A DNA stretch of 27,605 bases, from assembly GCA_033557685.1 (NCBI GenBank), contig JAWQRN010000631.1, positions 1 through 27,605 on the forward strand, written 5' to 3'. Shown here one piece after another: positions 19,441 through 27,605 of this stretch. Numbering within the stretch: position 1 is the stretch's first letter; each line of letters opens with the position of its first letter. The notes beneath the pieces were generated by a model that worked only from the letters and a program-made list of their open reading frames with translations, did not search any database and was not told the origin of the DNA. A program made the position numbers and the translations under genes. The DNA comes from Sperchopsis tessellata (taxonomy: Eukaryota; Arthropoda; Insecta; Coleoptera; Hydrophilidae).

Positions 19441-21610
19441 TCAACAGGTTTATATATTTCCAAATCAACCCAAACATTTAAATATTACCAAACGAAGAAG
19501 CATTGAAAAAACAGTGTTTTCTTGTTGAAGAGGGGCCGGACCCCGATCATCATCCAGTGTTCGGTTTAAGAAAAAATTAGACCATTGAAGAATAGATATC
19601 CAGAACTGAAAAAAGAGGCTGTCTAGGAGTAATAATAGTGAAAAAGGCAATATTAGCAAGGGAAATTACGACAGAAGCAAAGATTTGGTGTATATCGAAA
19701 GGATAACAGGATAAACACAGATTTTAGAATGATGAAAAATTTTCCTAGAAAAGTACTAAAGATATTGACTCAGGGGAGAGAAGTACGAGAAATATACAAG
19801 CGTCAAATGAAATAATGATAAGTAATGTGTAAGGAGAAAAAATAGTAAAATAGTAAAATATATGGAAAAAAATAGGATTTTACAGGGAAATAACATCAAA
19901 CCTGTAATAGAAAACGGGCAGCAAGACGAGATATCTCTGAATAAAGTGTAAGAACATATAATGAAACTAAAGCACAGCAAATTACTAGGATTAAACAGTC
20001 TAACAAATTAGGCTTGGAAACAAAAGACAACCTATAGGAACTACTAAGAATAATAGTGAAATGTATATGGACAGAAGGAAGACTACACAACTAATGGTGA
20101 GCTATAATTTTCCCATTTTTTTTTTAAGAAAGGGTATAAGAGCAATCCGAAGAACTTGTTAAATACTGCTTATAAAATATATGCAATGATTTTTGAAAAC
20201 ATTAGTGTTAAGAATGTATTAGCATATAAACACGTCGTCTTCAAGAAAGGTATATTTACATACTTAAAAAGTTTATAAGCATGAAATTGCAAAGGGGAAT
20301 GTAATATTCTATGCATTATTTATGGACCTAAACGCTGATTTCAACGAGGTTGACAAGAAGCAGCTATGGAAAATAATGAAACTTAAGGACATCGATAAGG
20401 GAAAAATTTGCAGAATTTGGAAAGTATTTAAAGAAACGAAAAACGCTGTACGAGTGAAAAATAAAGTTTTGAACTGATAAAAGTGTGAGATAAAGATCAT
20501 CTCAGAGCCTTGACTTGTCCTCCATATTTATGACGAATTTGGAAAGAAAGGAAGGGAGGGAGGAGATAAGAGTGGTTATTGGACGGACTGGACTTTAATC
20601 TCTGATATTTGCAGATGACATAAAACGTATAGCCAAGGACCCAAACAAATAAAGGATATATTAAATACTATTGGAATATACATATAGAGGAATAAACTAG
20701 AATTAAACACAAGTCGAAAGTGACGACGTTTAGAAAGGAAGAAGGAAGATATAGGAAAGAAAAGTGAGGAATGAAGAACTAGAGAAGGTAAAGAAGTTTA
20801 AATGCCTGAAATGCCTTTTTAAAAGTAATGATGGATAGGAAAATTACATTAGAAGGTAACTCTACTAATGTACTAGGTGTACAGAATAGCAAAAAGGATT
20901 TTAAAATAAGACTATAACGAAAGTATTTTGATGAAATGGCGCTGCAATATGGTGTTAGAAGGTGCAGGTATAGGTAGAGGAATTGCATAAAAAATATTGT
21001 TCAGATTGGTTCTGCAGTTAAATACAAAAATATGTAATCCTAGAGGAAACAAAAACGAACAAAATAAGAATAGAGATGAAAGAAAGCTATTAATTACGAA
21101 GAAATGATGAAGTGAAACATAAAGAATTTGGTATTGTAGAAATACTGGAAGGAACTGACATTAATACAGGAAGATACAAAATATAAATTACTACTATGGA
21201 CAAACGGATATACACCAGATGAGGTAAAAAGAGTATAAATTATAGAACAAGACATAAAGACAGACGTGTTAGAAGAGATGCAGAAGAAAGTGTAATTAAA
21301 TGACATATAAAACAGTCAGATATAAACAACCGGTGACTGTAGAAAGGCAACGATAGCACAGCAGTGAAAATAGCCAGAGTGGAGTTGCAAGAATCCAATG
21401 TGGCATTTTAGAAAGGTGTAACATATATTGGATTATATATTAGGTTGGGGAGCGTATAACATGTGGGAAAGAATAAGATCAATAAAACACTTGCTATGCA
21501 TATATGGCTGAGTGAATAGAGGCCATAAAGTAATATTATGGTGGATCATAGAAAGAGCAATGGTAAGATGACGACAGTGCTTGCGAGGAGAAAATGTGGA
21601 TGATATAAAT
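19441..21610 (+). mobile_element. Heavily decayed LINE, RT to C-terminal region
   Basis: Despite the many stops, blocks appear in the expected order on plus. 'EISLNKVQEHIMKLKHSK' with 'LGLNSLTN' (about 19930-20010) is the RT 'KAAG.D.IP.E' start. 'FMDLNADFNEVDKKQLWKIM' (from about 20318) is motif A. A short 'LIFADD' at 20602-20619 is motif C (FADD), followed by 'RNKLELNTS'. 'EELEKVKKFKCLKCLFKSN' (about 20777-20830) corresponds to 'VKEFKYLGY.F..NG'. Near the end, 'YWII' and 'GERITCGKE' (about 21428-21475) match the 'RYW..GEER.CR.CG.E' zinc-knuckle-like tail of this LINE type. The 63- to 96-codon minus frames across the interval are antisense shadows. The element is old and non-functional, and the 5' limit is vague. 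Confidence 0.7.
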
Positions 21611-21620
21611 ATATATATAA

Positions 21621-21700
21621 TGAAACGCCATCTAAACTCGGCAACTGTAACTAGCAGCACCAGTCTGATTCTGCTAGCTGCCGTCCGAGGCCGTTGTAAA
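21621..21700 (+). repeat. Dispersed palindromic repeat, copy 1
   Basis: It begins TGAAACGCC and contains CTAGCAG (21660-21666) and its exact inverse CTGCTAG (21681-21687), plus outer GGCA/TGCC. It aligns over about 80 bp with 23077-23164 in the same orientation, including CGATTCTGCT-like and GTTGTAAA blocks. Confidence 0.65.
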
Positions 21701-22092
21701 CAAATGTCTAAAAATGTGAACAAAATTAAAATATGAAACGATAGTCCAGATGTTATTTGGATGTAAATATATTTTATGTTAAATGTTGAGTTTAAGTGTA
21801 ATATTTGTTAATGTGAATAAGTGTTCTAACCCGTTATGTCATGAAATAGATAACATACATGGATACAACAATTATATATTGTAGATACTGGGTTCAAAGT
21901 TAATTCAAGAATTATAAATTCTCTACCCATTAGTACCTAGAGTATATGAGCGTTAAGAGTTGTTATGAACTCTTTTTAATGTTTGCCACTTCAAAAATAT
22001 CTTCATTTACTACGGTTTTTTATTCAAACTGTAACCTTTCTCCAGGACATTGGAAATTGTTGTTGCAGAAACTTCATTCGTGAACTGTTTCA

Positions 22093-22427
22093 GATAACGC
22101 TCGCCCGTATATCGCATACCGCACGAGAATAGTCATTGAGGGAGTAGATTGGGAGGTGCTTCAGCATCCACCCTATTCCTCAGAGATTGATACGTTGTAT
22201 TTTTATATTTTTCGCTCGCTTTCAATTGATCTTAGTTGATGGCGACATGCAGAACTGACTAAACAACTGGTTCGTGTCAAAAGAGCAACTGCTTTATCGA
22301 CGAGGGATCGAAAAACTTCCGGAATGCTGGCAAAAAAATATGAAGGAGAATACATAACAGATTAGTTTATTTAAAATAACAATTGTTATATCGTAAACAT
22401 CGCACGAACTTATTCGACAACCTAATA
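22093..22427 (+). mobile_element. Mariner element, 3' end with terminal repeat
   Basis: 'DNARPYIAYRTR' (from 22093) is the mariner '(H)DNARPH' box with its catalytic Asp kept. 'DWEVLQHPPYSSEI' is the 'GWEVLPHPPYSPDL' box. The third catalytic Asp of DD34D (normally 'APSDYH') appears as Tyr in 'DTLYFYIF', so the protein is dead. After frame changes, 'YRRGIEKLPECWQKN' and 'EGEYIT' are the usual C-terminus. The 3' terminal inverted repeat is 22401-22425 (CGCACGAACTTATTC through CCTAA), followed by a TA dinucleotide as the target site. It matches irritans-type mariner ends. The 5' end and N-terminal DNA-binding domain are missing. Confidence 0.88.
22401..22425 (-). repeat. Mariner 3' terminal inverted repeat
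   Basis: Read on minus, it begins TTAGGTTGTCGAATAAGTTC, preceded by TA. This is the usual irritans-subfamily mariner terminus. Confidence 0.85.
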
Positions 22428-23076
22428 TGTATATGAATGTGATCGAAATTTATATTTGTTATGTAAGAAGCTATTACAAAGTAGATATGATATCGACATA
22501 GAAAATGGCACTGCGCAAAAAGAATATCCAAATCATGCAACGGAAAATTGACGTTTGCGCTTACGCCAACAAGATTGAACCAATATTGCAAATAATATTT
22601 CCGATAATTTGACATCAGTATACCTCCATGCATCCGCCACAAAGTTCAAAGTGCGATTATAGAATCTAAAGAAATTTTATCTGAAATAAAATTCAACATT
22701 AATGTCTCTACTTCTTGGGAAACATATTTTTGATTTGAAAGTCACTCCTGTTTTTCTGACACATTGATGAAATACCTTTTAAGTTTATAATAATTCGTGT
22801 GCACTAGTTAAAAATGAGTCAATATCACTTATAATTGAATATACAACAAAAATACTTTAAAATAAAATTTTCATGATATATATTTTATATAGAACTTAGC
22901 GGCAGTCATGTTGAGAAATTAAATCGATGCCATCCGAGATATGTATTTCGTGAAAGTTTATTATTTTTGCTGATGAATTTTGTAATAAGAACAATGCGTG
23001 AAAGTATGCACAATAGAATTTAATGACATTTATCATTGCTAATAAAAATAAACGGTTGCAGTTTAGGTTATAAAAT
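22428..23076. other. No recognised gene
   Basis: A 91-codon minus frame (22367-22642) overlaps the mariner end and is read as chance. Nothing else is supported. Confidence 0.5.
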
Positions 23077-23164
23077 TGAAACGCTATATATGTTCGGCAA
23101 ACTACAACTAGCAACACATTGTCCGATTCTGCTTGTTGCCGTCAAAGAACGAAGGGTTGTAAAA
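23077..23164 (+). repeat. Dispersed palindromic repeat, copy 2
   Basis: It starts TGAAACGCT and carries the same blocks as 21621-21700 (CTAGCAACAC, CCGATTCTGCT, GTTGCCGTC, GGTTGTAAA). The outer arms GGCAA/TTGCC are still complementary although the inner arms have diverged. Confidence 0.65.
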
Positions 23165-23336
23165 AATTTCATAAATATTGAAATATATAAACAATGAAAT
23201 ATATTTGATTCGAATGATACAAAATTTTACACTCCTCGACTGCATAAACATAGACTTATTAGCAGGGTTAGTCTCACATCTCACATCTTCAGAGCAATAT
23301 ATGTGCTATATACCACCAGTAAGCCAAATTACAAAT

Positions 23337-23389
23337 TGAAATGCCATTTATACTCCGAAATCTACAACTAAGAACACAAATAAATTTGA
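23337..23389 (+). repeat. Dispersed palindromic repeat, partial copy 3
   Basis: TGAAATGCCATTTATACTCC followed by CTACAACTAAGAACACA aligns with the first half of copies 1 and 2. The second half, with the palindrome arm, is missing. Confidence 0.45.
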
Positions 23390-23504
23390 TTTAATATTAA
23401 ATATTATTTATGTATGTTTTATCTGGAAGAGTTTTGGATTTATATTTGCATCACATTTGTTCAGAGTAGACTGTTGCTATAAAAACCATTAAATTACTGG
23501 GAAG

Positions 23505-23659
23505 TAGTGGTGGCCAAAAATAGCGCAACCGTTTTTTTTTTAATTTCATCAAAATAACTGTTAAAAGATACAGTAGTTTCCTTTAAATTACCCGTTTTAA
23601 AATAACCTGAAACACGTTGTGGTATAAGATAGTGGTGGATAATGAAGATCGCAACCGTT
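23505..23659 (+). repeat. Duplicated hAT-end-like motif
   Basis: TAGTGGTGG, then 10-11 bases, then CGCAACCGTT occurs at 23505-23533 and again at 23630-23659, with A/T-rich AACTGTTAAAA-like sequence after each. The form resembles the outer end of Ac-type hAT transposons, which begin TAG/CAG..ATGG and carry AACCGTT-like subterminal motifs. No opposite end with an 8-bp target duplication was found. Confidence 0.4.
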
Positions 23660-24439
23660 GCTTTAACAGTTTGTTAAAAATTACAGAGAATAAGAAATAC
23701 TACTAGAACTTAAAATGTGAAAATCAATTGTGTTTAAAAACAACTGCAAACGGTTTAGAACTTAGACTATATTCTGTGCAAACAACACTTTAAAAGTGAT
23801 TATTTAATTGTCCCTCATTATACGTAAAGTTATAGTACGTATTAGACGAAATGAAGACATACACACAATAAATCGAATGAGGAGTTCTTTGCGAACTCAT
23901 TTTACGATTTTAGATGCAAGTATAAAACCTATAGCCGACGTATAATTGCTGTTTTTTGATAAATTTGCCAAGTCGCTAGCCAACAAGTGTGATAAATTAA
24001 AAGTCCAAAACAAAATTTAAAAAAAAATTGTATTTAGGTACTGTTGCTAGGCAAAATAAAATACCCACATTCTAATGTGCGAAAGCTCTAATTAAAATAT
24101 AAAACAACTTTTTCTTTAAGTTCATGTTTTGTGCTATTTGGCTTACCGTGCTGTCAAAATAAATAAACGAAAACAACTATTTGGCGCTTCAGTTCTCAAC
24201 GAGTTAGCTGTTATTTTTTAACCGTTTTATTCAACTATTATTTTTCTAAAAATATTATACAAAAATAACTGTGAAGCCCAGTACTACCTGTATCTACTGA
24301 TAATCTCTCCACCCAACTTCATCTCTTTACTACAGAAAGTGAATAGCAATTAATGGCTTCTATCTTTTTCTTTCTTTGCAACATCCAATATAGACCCGTT
24401 CACATTTCCAAAATTAGTGTATAACAAATGCATGAAGAT
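23660..24439. other. No recognised gene
   Basis: AT-rich and without motifs I can name. A weak inverse of the TAGT..TGG end lies near 24280-24290 but is not convincing. Confidence 0.45.
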
Positions 24440-24818
24440 ATTTTTTTATGATCCTTGATATTGTTAGCGCTCAAACATTGAGAATGGTGTATTTTGCATA
24501 CATATAATCCTTACTTACGTATGGTATTCATTTCTGGGGCGGTAGAATAAATTCTGGTATTTTGTTTAAAAGCCAGAAAGGGATTATGCGTTTGATGTAC
24601 CATCTGAGTCGTAACGAATCCTGTGGGTATGCCTTTCGAGACAATAAAATTTTAACGGTACTGTCCTTATATGTCTATTAAATCTTAATATATGTCTATA
24701 AAAATCAGAATAACTTTGAGATGAATCTTCAAATAAATAAGTATTAAGTACATATTAACATGTAGCTCTCAAATGTGCCAGTCATAAAACTCGGTTTACT
24801 CCCGGAAAACTTGAAAAT

Positions 24819-24821
<3 letters not shown>
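24440..24821 (+). mobile_element. Jockey/CR1-type LINE, 3' remnant
   Basis: One plus frame reads 'LTYGIHFWGGRINSGILFKS', then 'QKGIMRLMYHLSRNESCGYA' and 'FRDNKILTVLSLYVY'. It matches the region after the RT catalytic core in Jockey/CR1-like LINEs ('I.YGI..WG......I...QK+.+R', 'SC...F....ILT..SLYI.E'). The sequence downstream is broken, and the remnant ends at a TA tract, like the one at 9620-10826. Confidence 0.72.

Positions 24822-24864
<43 letters not shown>
24822..24864. repeat. (TA)n microsatellite
   Basis: About 21 TA units directly after the LINE remnant. Confidence 0.96.
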
Positions 24865-24867
<3 letters not shown>

Positions 24868-25125
24868 TAGACTTCTTACTTAGATAGAAGAAATCATATA
24901 ATTTTTTGGTTTCAAGAATGTTAATTAGGGACATGGATTTTTGGATAAGCCTGTTCTTAAGCTGGTTAAATTCTTTGACATTGAGATCTCCTATAGGCAG
25001 ATCAATTATAATGTTTTCTTTTCAATTAATGCTGATATGCCTCAAATGGGGACATAAACAGGATGTCTTAATATTATACAAAACCTCATTCATTGTTAAG
25101 GGTGCCATAGGTGTTGATTCAAATC
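24865..25125 (-). pseudogene. Unrecognised decayed coding frame
   Basis: A minus-strand frame of roughly 85 codons with a single stop reads 'MAPLTMNEVLYNIKTSCLCP', then after the stop 'KENIIIDLPIGDLNVKEFNQ' and 'LKNRLIQKSMSLINI'. It looks like the conserved part of a repeated protein, with a hydrophobic strand, 'PIG.L', and a Leu/Lys helix. I do not recognise the family. The plus frames over this interval are shadows. Confidence 0.25.
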
Positions 25126-25989
25126 TTTACCGATGGCAGTGCTAGGTAGAACTAATTGGTCCTTTCCTTTAGACTTTAGAAGAAGCTGCAGTTCACATCA
25201 CAGGTGTGGCATGATGCTTCCTTGTTTTTTCAATCTCCATTTTATTCAACTGGAGAGTTTCGGTGGTTACTATGGTTTAAGTGCCTCTTCAGCCCAGTCG
25301 TATTTAAAAATGTCTTAGAAAAAAATAAAATTTTGCTCCATTTTGCGCGATATTGTGATTTTTGTCGAAGAAATCTGCTACACCATTACCATATTAGACT
25401 AAATGTGAGGATTCTCTATTAGAAGAAGACGAAATTTTTCGAAATGCGACTTTACGCACAGAGGAAAACGTAGTCTTTTTCCGTTCTTTACGTATACTGT
25501 AGTACTTCAGACAAGGTCCTTGGCTGAAAGGGGTGACGAAGCTGGCAAATTTGTACTTTATGTACAAAAATTACCAACAAATTGCTACAAAAAAATTCAA
25601 GAACTTAAACTAACAACTCCATTTAATTCTCGATGTGTGAATATAAACTTCATTCACATGCAAAACTGAGCGTCTTATTATTTTTAGTATTATGCCAGAA
25701 TGCCCGCGAGTATTTTTCTACCGTAACTATTTATACTGGCAAGAATCATTCTTAATATTTATAACGCATGGGCTGAAGTAATGCGGCCACTTTTAACTTT
25801 GTTTTTCACACCCATCTGTGTCGAAGATCATAGTAAGTTTTTTTTTTATTTATAGTGATCAGTTTTGCTGTGGATCTTTAGTAGTTTCATATATCTTGCC
25901 ATACTGAAAAGCACTGGTGATTATAAATAGCTATCTACGACATTGGATACCTCATGTATGGCCAAAACTGAGCGTGTTATTATTTTTAA
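25126..25989. other. No recognised gene; paired 29-bp repeat
   Basis: Short plus frames at 25133-25422 overlap one another and show no motif. CAAAACTGAGCGT with TTATTATTTTTA occurs at 25661-25689 and at 25963-25991 (27 of 29 bases), 302 bp apart in the same orientation. Confidence 0.5.
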
Positions 25990-26745
25990 TACAGATTGGC
26001 CCAAAAGTGACAAGACCATTTAAAATTCGAATCCCTTTATACAAATACTTAATTTCAACATGTGTCTTTCAGATTATTAAATTGTAACTGTTGGAAATTA
26101 AATATGTAAAAATTAACGACAGAACAACTTGTGAAGTTAATCGAATTTTATCTATAAAACCACAGATCAAATGTGCTAACGCAAAGAGCTTACACTTGTA
26201 ATTTTGAGGTCAGATAACCACCAATTGAACAAGCCATACTTAACTTAATCCGGCGATTTCAAATACAGAAGTCTATGAGTGATTTACCACGTTCTAGAAT
26301 ATCAAGTTCAGAGAGGTCACAGGATAACATTCAGCATGTTCAACAAAGCATTGAAGAAGAGCCTTCAACATCAACCCGAAGGCGGTCCCAGCAGCTGTGC
26401 ATGTCCCAAACCTCGCTACAGAGGATTCAAAAGATGTTGAATGTCTACCTGTATACGATACAGCTAGTGCAGTTTCAAGAATTGGTAAGGCAAGAAGCTG
26501 ATTTCATTCACAACCTAATTATGGGTGCCGAGGCCCACTTCGACCTAAATGGATTTGTTAATCTTTCCTTAAAAGATAGAGTATACCGTAAAAATTCTCG
26601 GACCATTCAGCAATTAAAGGCCAACATATGTGGAGAAATTCAAGGAGGTAACCAAGAAACATTACGTCAGGCGATTGTACACGCCTTAGAAAAAACGCAC
26701 CATTGTAGAAAGCAAAATGGTGGCCATTTAAAGGGTATAATTTAA
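25990..26745 (+). mobile_element. Tc1/mariner-like transposon, catalytic core deleted
   Basis: The N-terminal helix-turn-helix starts at about 26114 ('LTTEQLVKLIEFYL'). After a frame change come 'SNVLTQRAYTCNFEVR' and 'AILNLIRRFQIQKSMSDLPR'. The long frame 26275-26745 then gives 'EEEPSTSTRRRSQQL', 'TSLQRIQK' and 'DFIHNLIMGAEAHFDLNGFV'. The usual 'SDEAHF' catalytic Asp reads Ala. Straight after 'LNGFVN' the frame jumps to 'LSLKDRVYRKNSRTIQQLKA' and 'QNGGHLKGI', the C-terminus of the family. The middle of the catalytic domain, with the other two acidic residues, has thus been lost without breaking the frame. A possible 5' inverted repeat is CAGATTGGCCCAAAAGTGAC after TA (25990-26011). No matching 3' end was found. 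The ATG at 26275 is internal. Confidence 0.82.
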
Positions 26746-26866
26746 AAAAGTAAATAAAACTGATTACCAAGAAGTGTTTTTTTTATTATAAAAGTATAAA
26801 AAATTATTAAAAAATTAAACATTATTATATATTAAATGTAATATACTTCCACGGTTAGGTTCTGTA

Positions 26867-26900
26867 TCCGGGTGGAAACCGTGTAGAGGCTCTGACAAGT
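26867..26900 (+). repeat. Dispersed block, copy C (34 bp)
   Basis: Identical over 34 bases to the reverse complement of part of the 130-bp insertion (within 13669-13719), and three differences from 8109-8159. Flanks on both sides differ. Confidence 0.85.
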
Positions 26901-26984
26901 TTATGTCATCAATTTATGACAACCACAGGGAGCTACAAACAAGGTTATGTAAACAGATCTTAAAATGAATTAAATTAATGACTT

Positions 26985-27165
26985 ACACCTCGTCAAATAT
27001 TAACACAAACGACTCTACCTCTGATAATAGTTTGAACAATTAAAAATCATTAATTGAGGTTGGTATATTGAACTTAAGGCCCAGTGCTAGAAAGGACGCC
27101 ACTTCAGTCGGAATTTCCACATTAGTTTGGTTAGAAAACCAAAAAATTATAAGAGGTGGAGTCGT
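26985..27165 (-). mobile_element. PLE N-terminal fragment
   Basis: Minus frame from about 27150 reads 'NQTNVEIPTEVASFLALGLK' followed by 'FNIPTSINDF', a stop, then 'LFKLLSEVESFVLIFDEV'. This fits the N-terminal PLE block ('P..V..FLALGPKF..P', '...VE'). It is separate from, and more diverged than, the PLE at 2694-4395. Its last 36 bases form one arm of an inverted repeat with 27152-27187. Confidence 0.6.
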
Positions 27166-27187
27166 TGGTGTTAACATTTGACGAGGT
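26987..27187. repeat. PLE-derived inverted repeat
   Basis: Arms 26987-27022 and 27152-27187 are complementary at 33 of 36 positions, with 129 bases between them. Both arms encode the same PLE peptide ('EVES.VL.FDE') on opposite strands. Confidence 0.8.
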
Positions 27188-27405
27188 AGAGAGAGAAAAT
27201 TGCATAACATAAAAAGTATAACACTACCCTTGAAGATAACTCTTGAGGGGTCTGGGACTGTTGCAGCGATCTCAAATACAATTACAATCATCCAACTATT
27301 CACAAACACCAAGGATAAAACTCCAACTAAGCAAAAATCAGGAGCAGTCTATGAAATCAAATTGGTGCTAACTCTTATCCTTTTCTCGTGTGTATTTTTT
27401 GTTGT
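27145..27405 (+). mobile_element. PLE fragment with RT domain missing
   Basis: Plus frames begin with the same N-terminal block as the minus-strand neighbour ('EVESLVLTFDEVEREN', 27155-27202). Then, without any RT motif, they pass to the region before the GIY-YIG nuclease: 'NTITIIQLFTNTKDKTPTKQ' followed by 'KSGAVYEIK', which matches the PLE 'LF..TKDK...KSGVYKI.C' block. The RT domain between the two is deleted. The frame ends at 27415 in hydrophobic, non-homologous sequence. Confidence 0.6.
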
Positions 27406-27415
27406 CCTAACTTAG

Positions 27416-27605
27416 TGACAGCTGGTAATGGCTAAAATGTAAATAATATTTTAATTGCCTCTAGTTGGAATTTGGACTGTCTTTTGTAATGATGGTCTGG
27501 TAAGTAATTAATTTAATTAATTTTGAGAACTGTTTACATAATCTTGTTTGTACTTCCCTGTAGATGTCATAAAGTGAAGAAGAAATATTGAAATAATAAA
27601 AGGAT
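27416..27605. other. No recognised gene at window end
   Basis: AT-rich tail with no supported feature. A GAAGAAGAAAT stretch near 27574 might be the edge of another repeat. Confidence 0.4.

Noticed and set aside
19465..21306. Series of 63- to 74-codon minus frames
   Set aside because: Phe/Ser/Tyr-rich antisense of an A-rich LINE on plus.
21440..21460. TATTAGGTTGGGG as a possible mariner 5' end for the element ending at 22425
   Set aside because: Only the first nine or so bases match the 3' end, and the position fits continuing LINE coding sequence.
1..27605. CRISPR array, bacterial operon, tRNA or rRNA genes
   Set aside because: No regularly spaced identical repeats, no bacterial gene organisation, and no recognisable tRNA or rRNA sequence seen by eye; a covariance scan would be needed to exclude tRNA fully.

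Overview
The window looks like a non-coding, transposon-packed stretch of an arthropod genome, most likely an insect. It is strongly AT-rich, has no long intact genes and contains one split gene with GT/AG introns. Its repeats are families typical of insects: several non-LTR retrotransposon lineages, Penelope-like elements (PLEs), an irritans-type mariner and a Tc1/mariner-like element. The species cannot be named from the sequence alone.

Layout. 1-953 is empty AT-rich DNA. 954-1680 (-) is the 3' end of a LINE with an AAG-repeat tail. 2694-4395 (+) is a decayed PLE with reverse transcriptase and GIY-YIG parts; a hairpin ending in a GAAAC box lies downstream at 5072-5109. 5993-6047 is a TA microsatellite. 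6199-8508 (-) is the only candidate host gene: an F-box protein with at least one supported intron and a long acidic/serine-rich tail, interrupted by several single-base frame changes. 9620-10826 (+) is an I-type LINE running into a TA tract. 11985-12792 (-) and 13196-13865 (+) are pieces of endonuclease/RT LINEs in opposite orientations. The second piece is split by a 130-bp insertion (13590-13719) with a perfect 10-bp target-site duplication. 15556-17120 (-) is another LINE with an AAG tail. 17655-17905 is a diverged 62-bp tandem repeat. 19441-21610 (+) is a very decayed LINE. 22093-22427 (+) is the 3' end of a mariner with its terminal inverted repeat. 24440-24821 (+) is a LINE remnant again ending in a TA tract. 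25990-26745 (+) is a Tc1/mariner-like transposase remnant with the catalytic core deleted in frame. 26985-27405 is a rearranged PLE fold-back.

The most interesting thread links three places. The 130-bp insertion shares a 51-bp block (47 of 51 bases) with the second exon of the F-box gene, and a 34-bp core of it occurs a third time at 26867-26900. The block begins exactly at the insertion's edge. In the exon's reading frame, three of the four differences are synonymous. Either a small mobile element carries a piece of a gene family, or an element copy has become coding sequence. The insertion also has a GAAAC box behind a short stem, resembling decayed hammerhead-ribozyme modules known from PLE-related elements.

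All mobile-element calls come from motifs read by eye in translation. Clade names, element ends and the host-gene family need database alignment.
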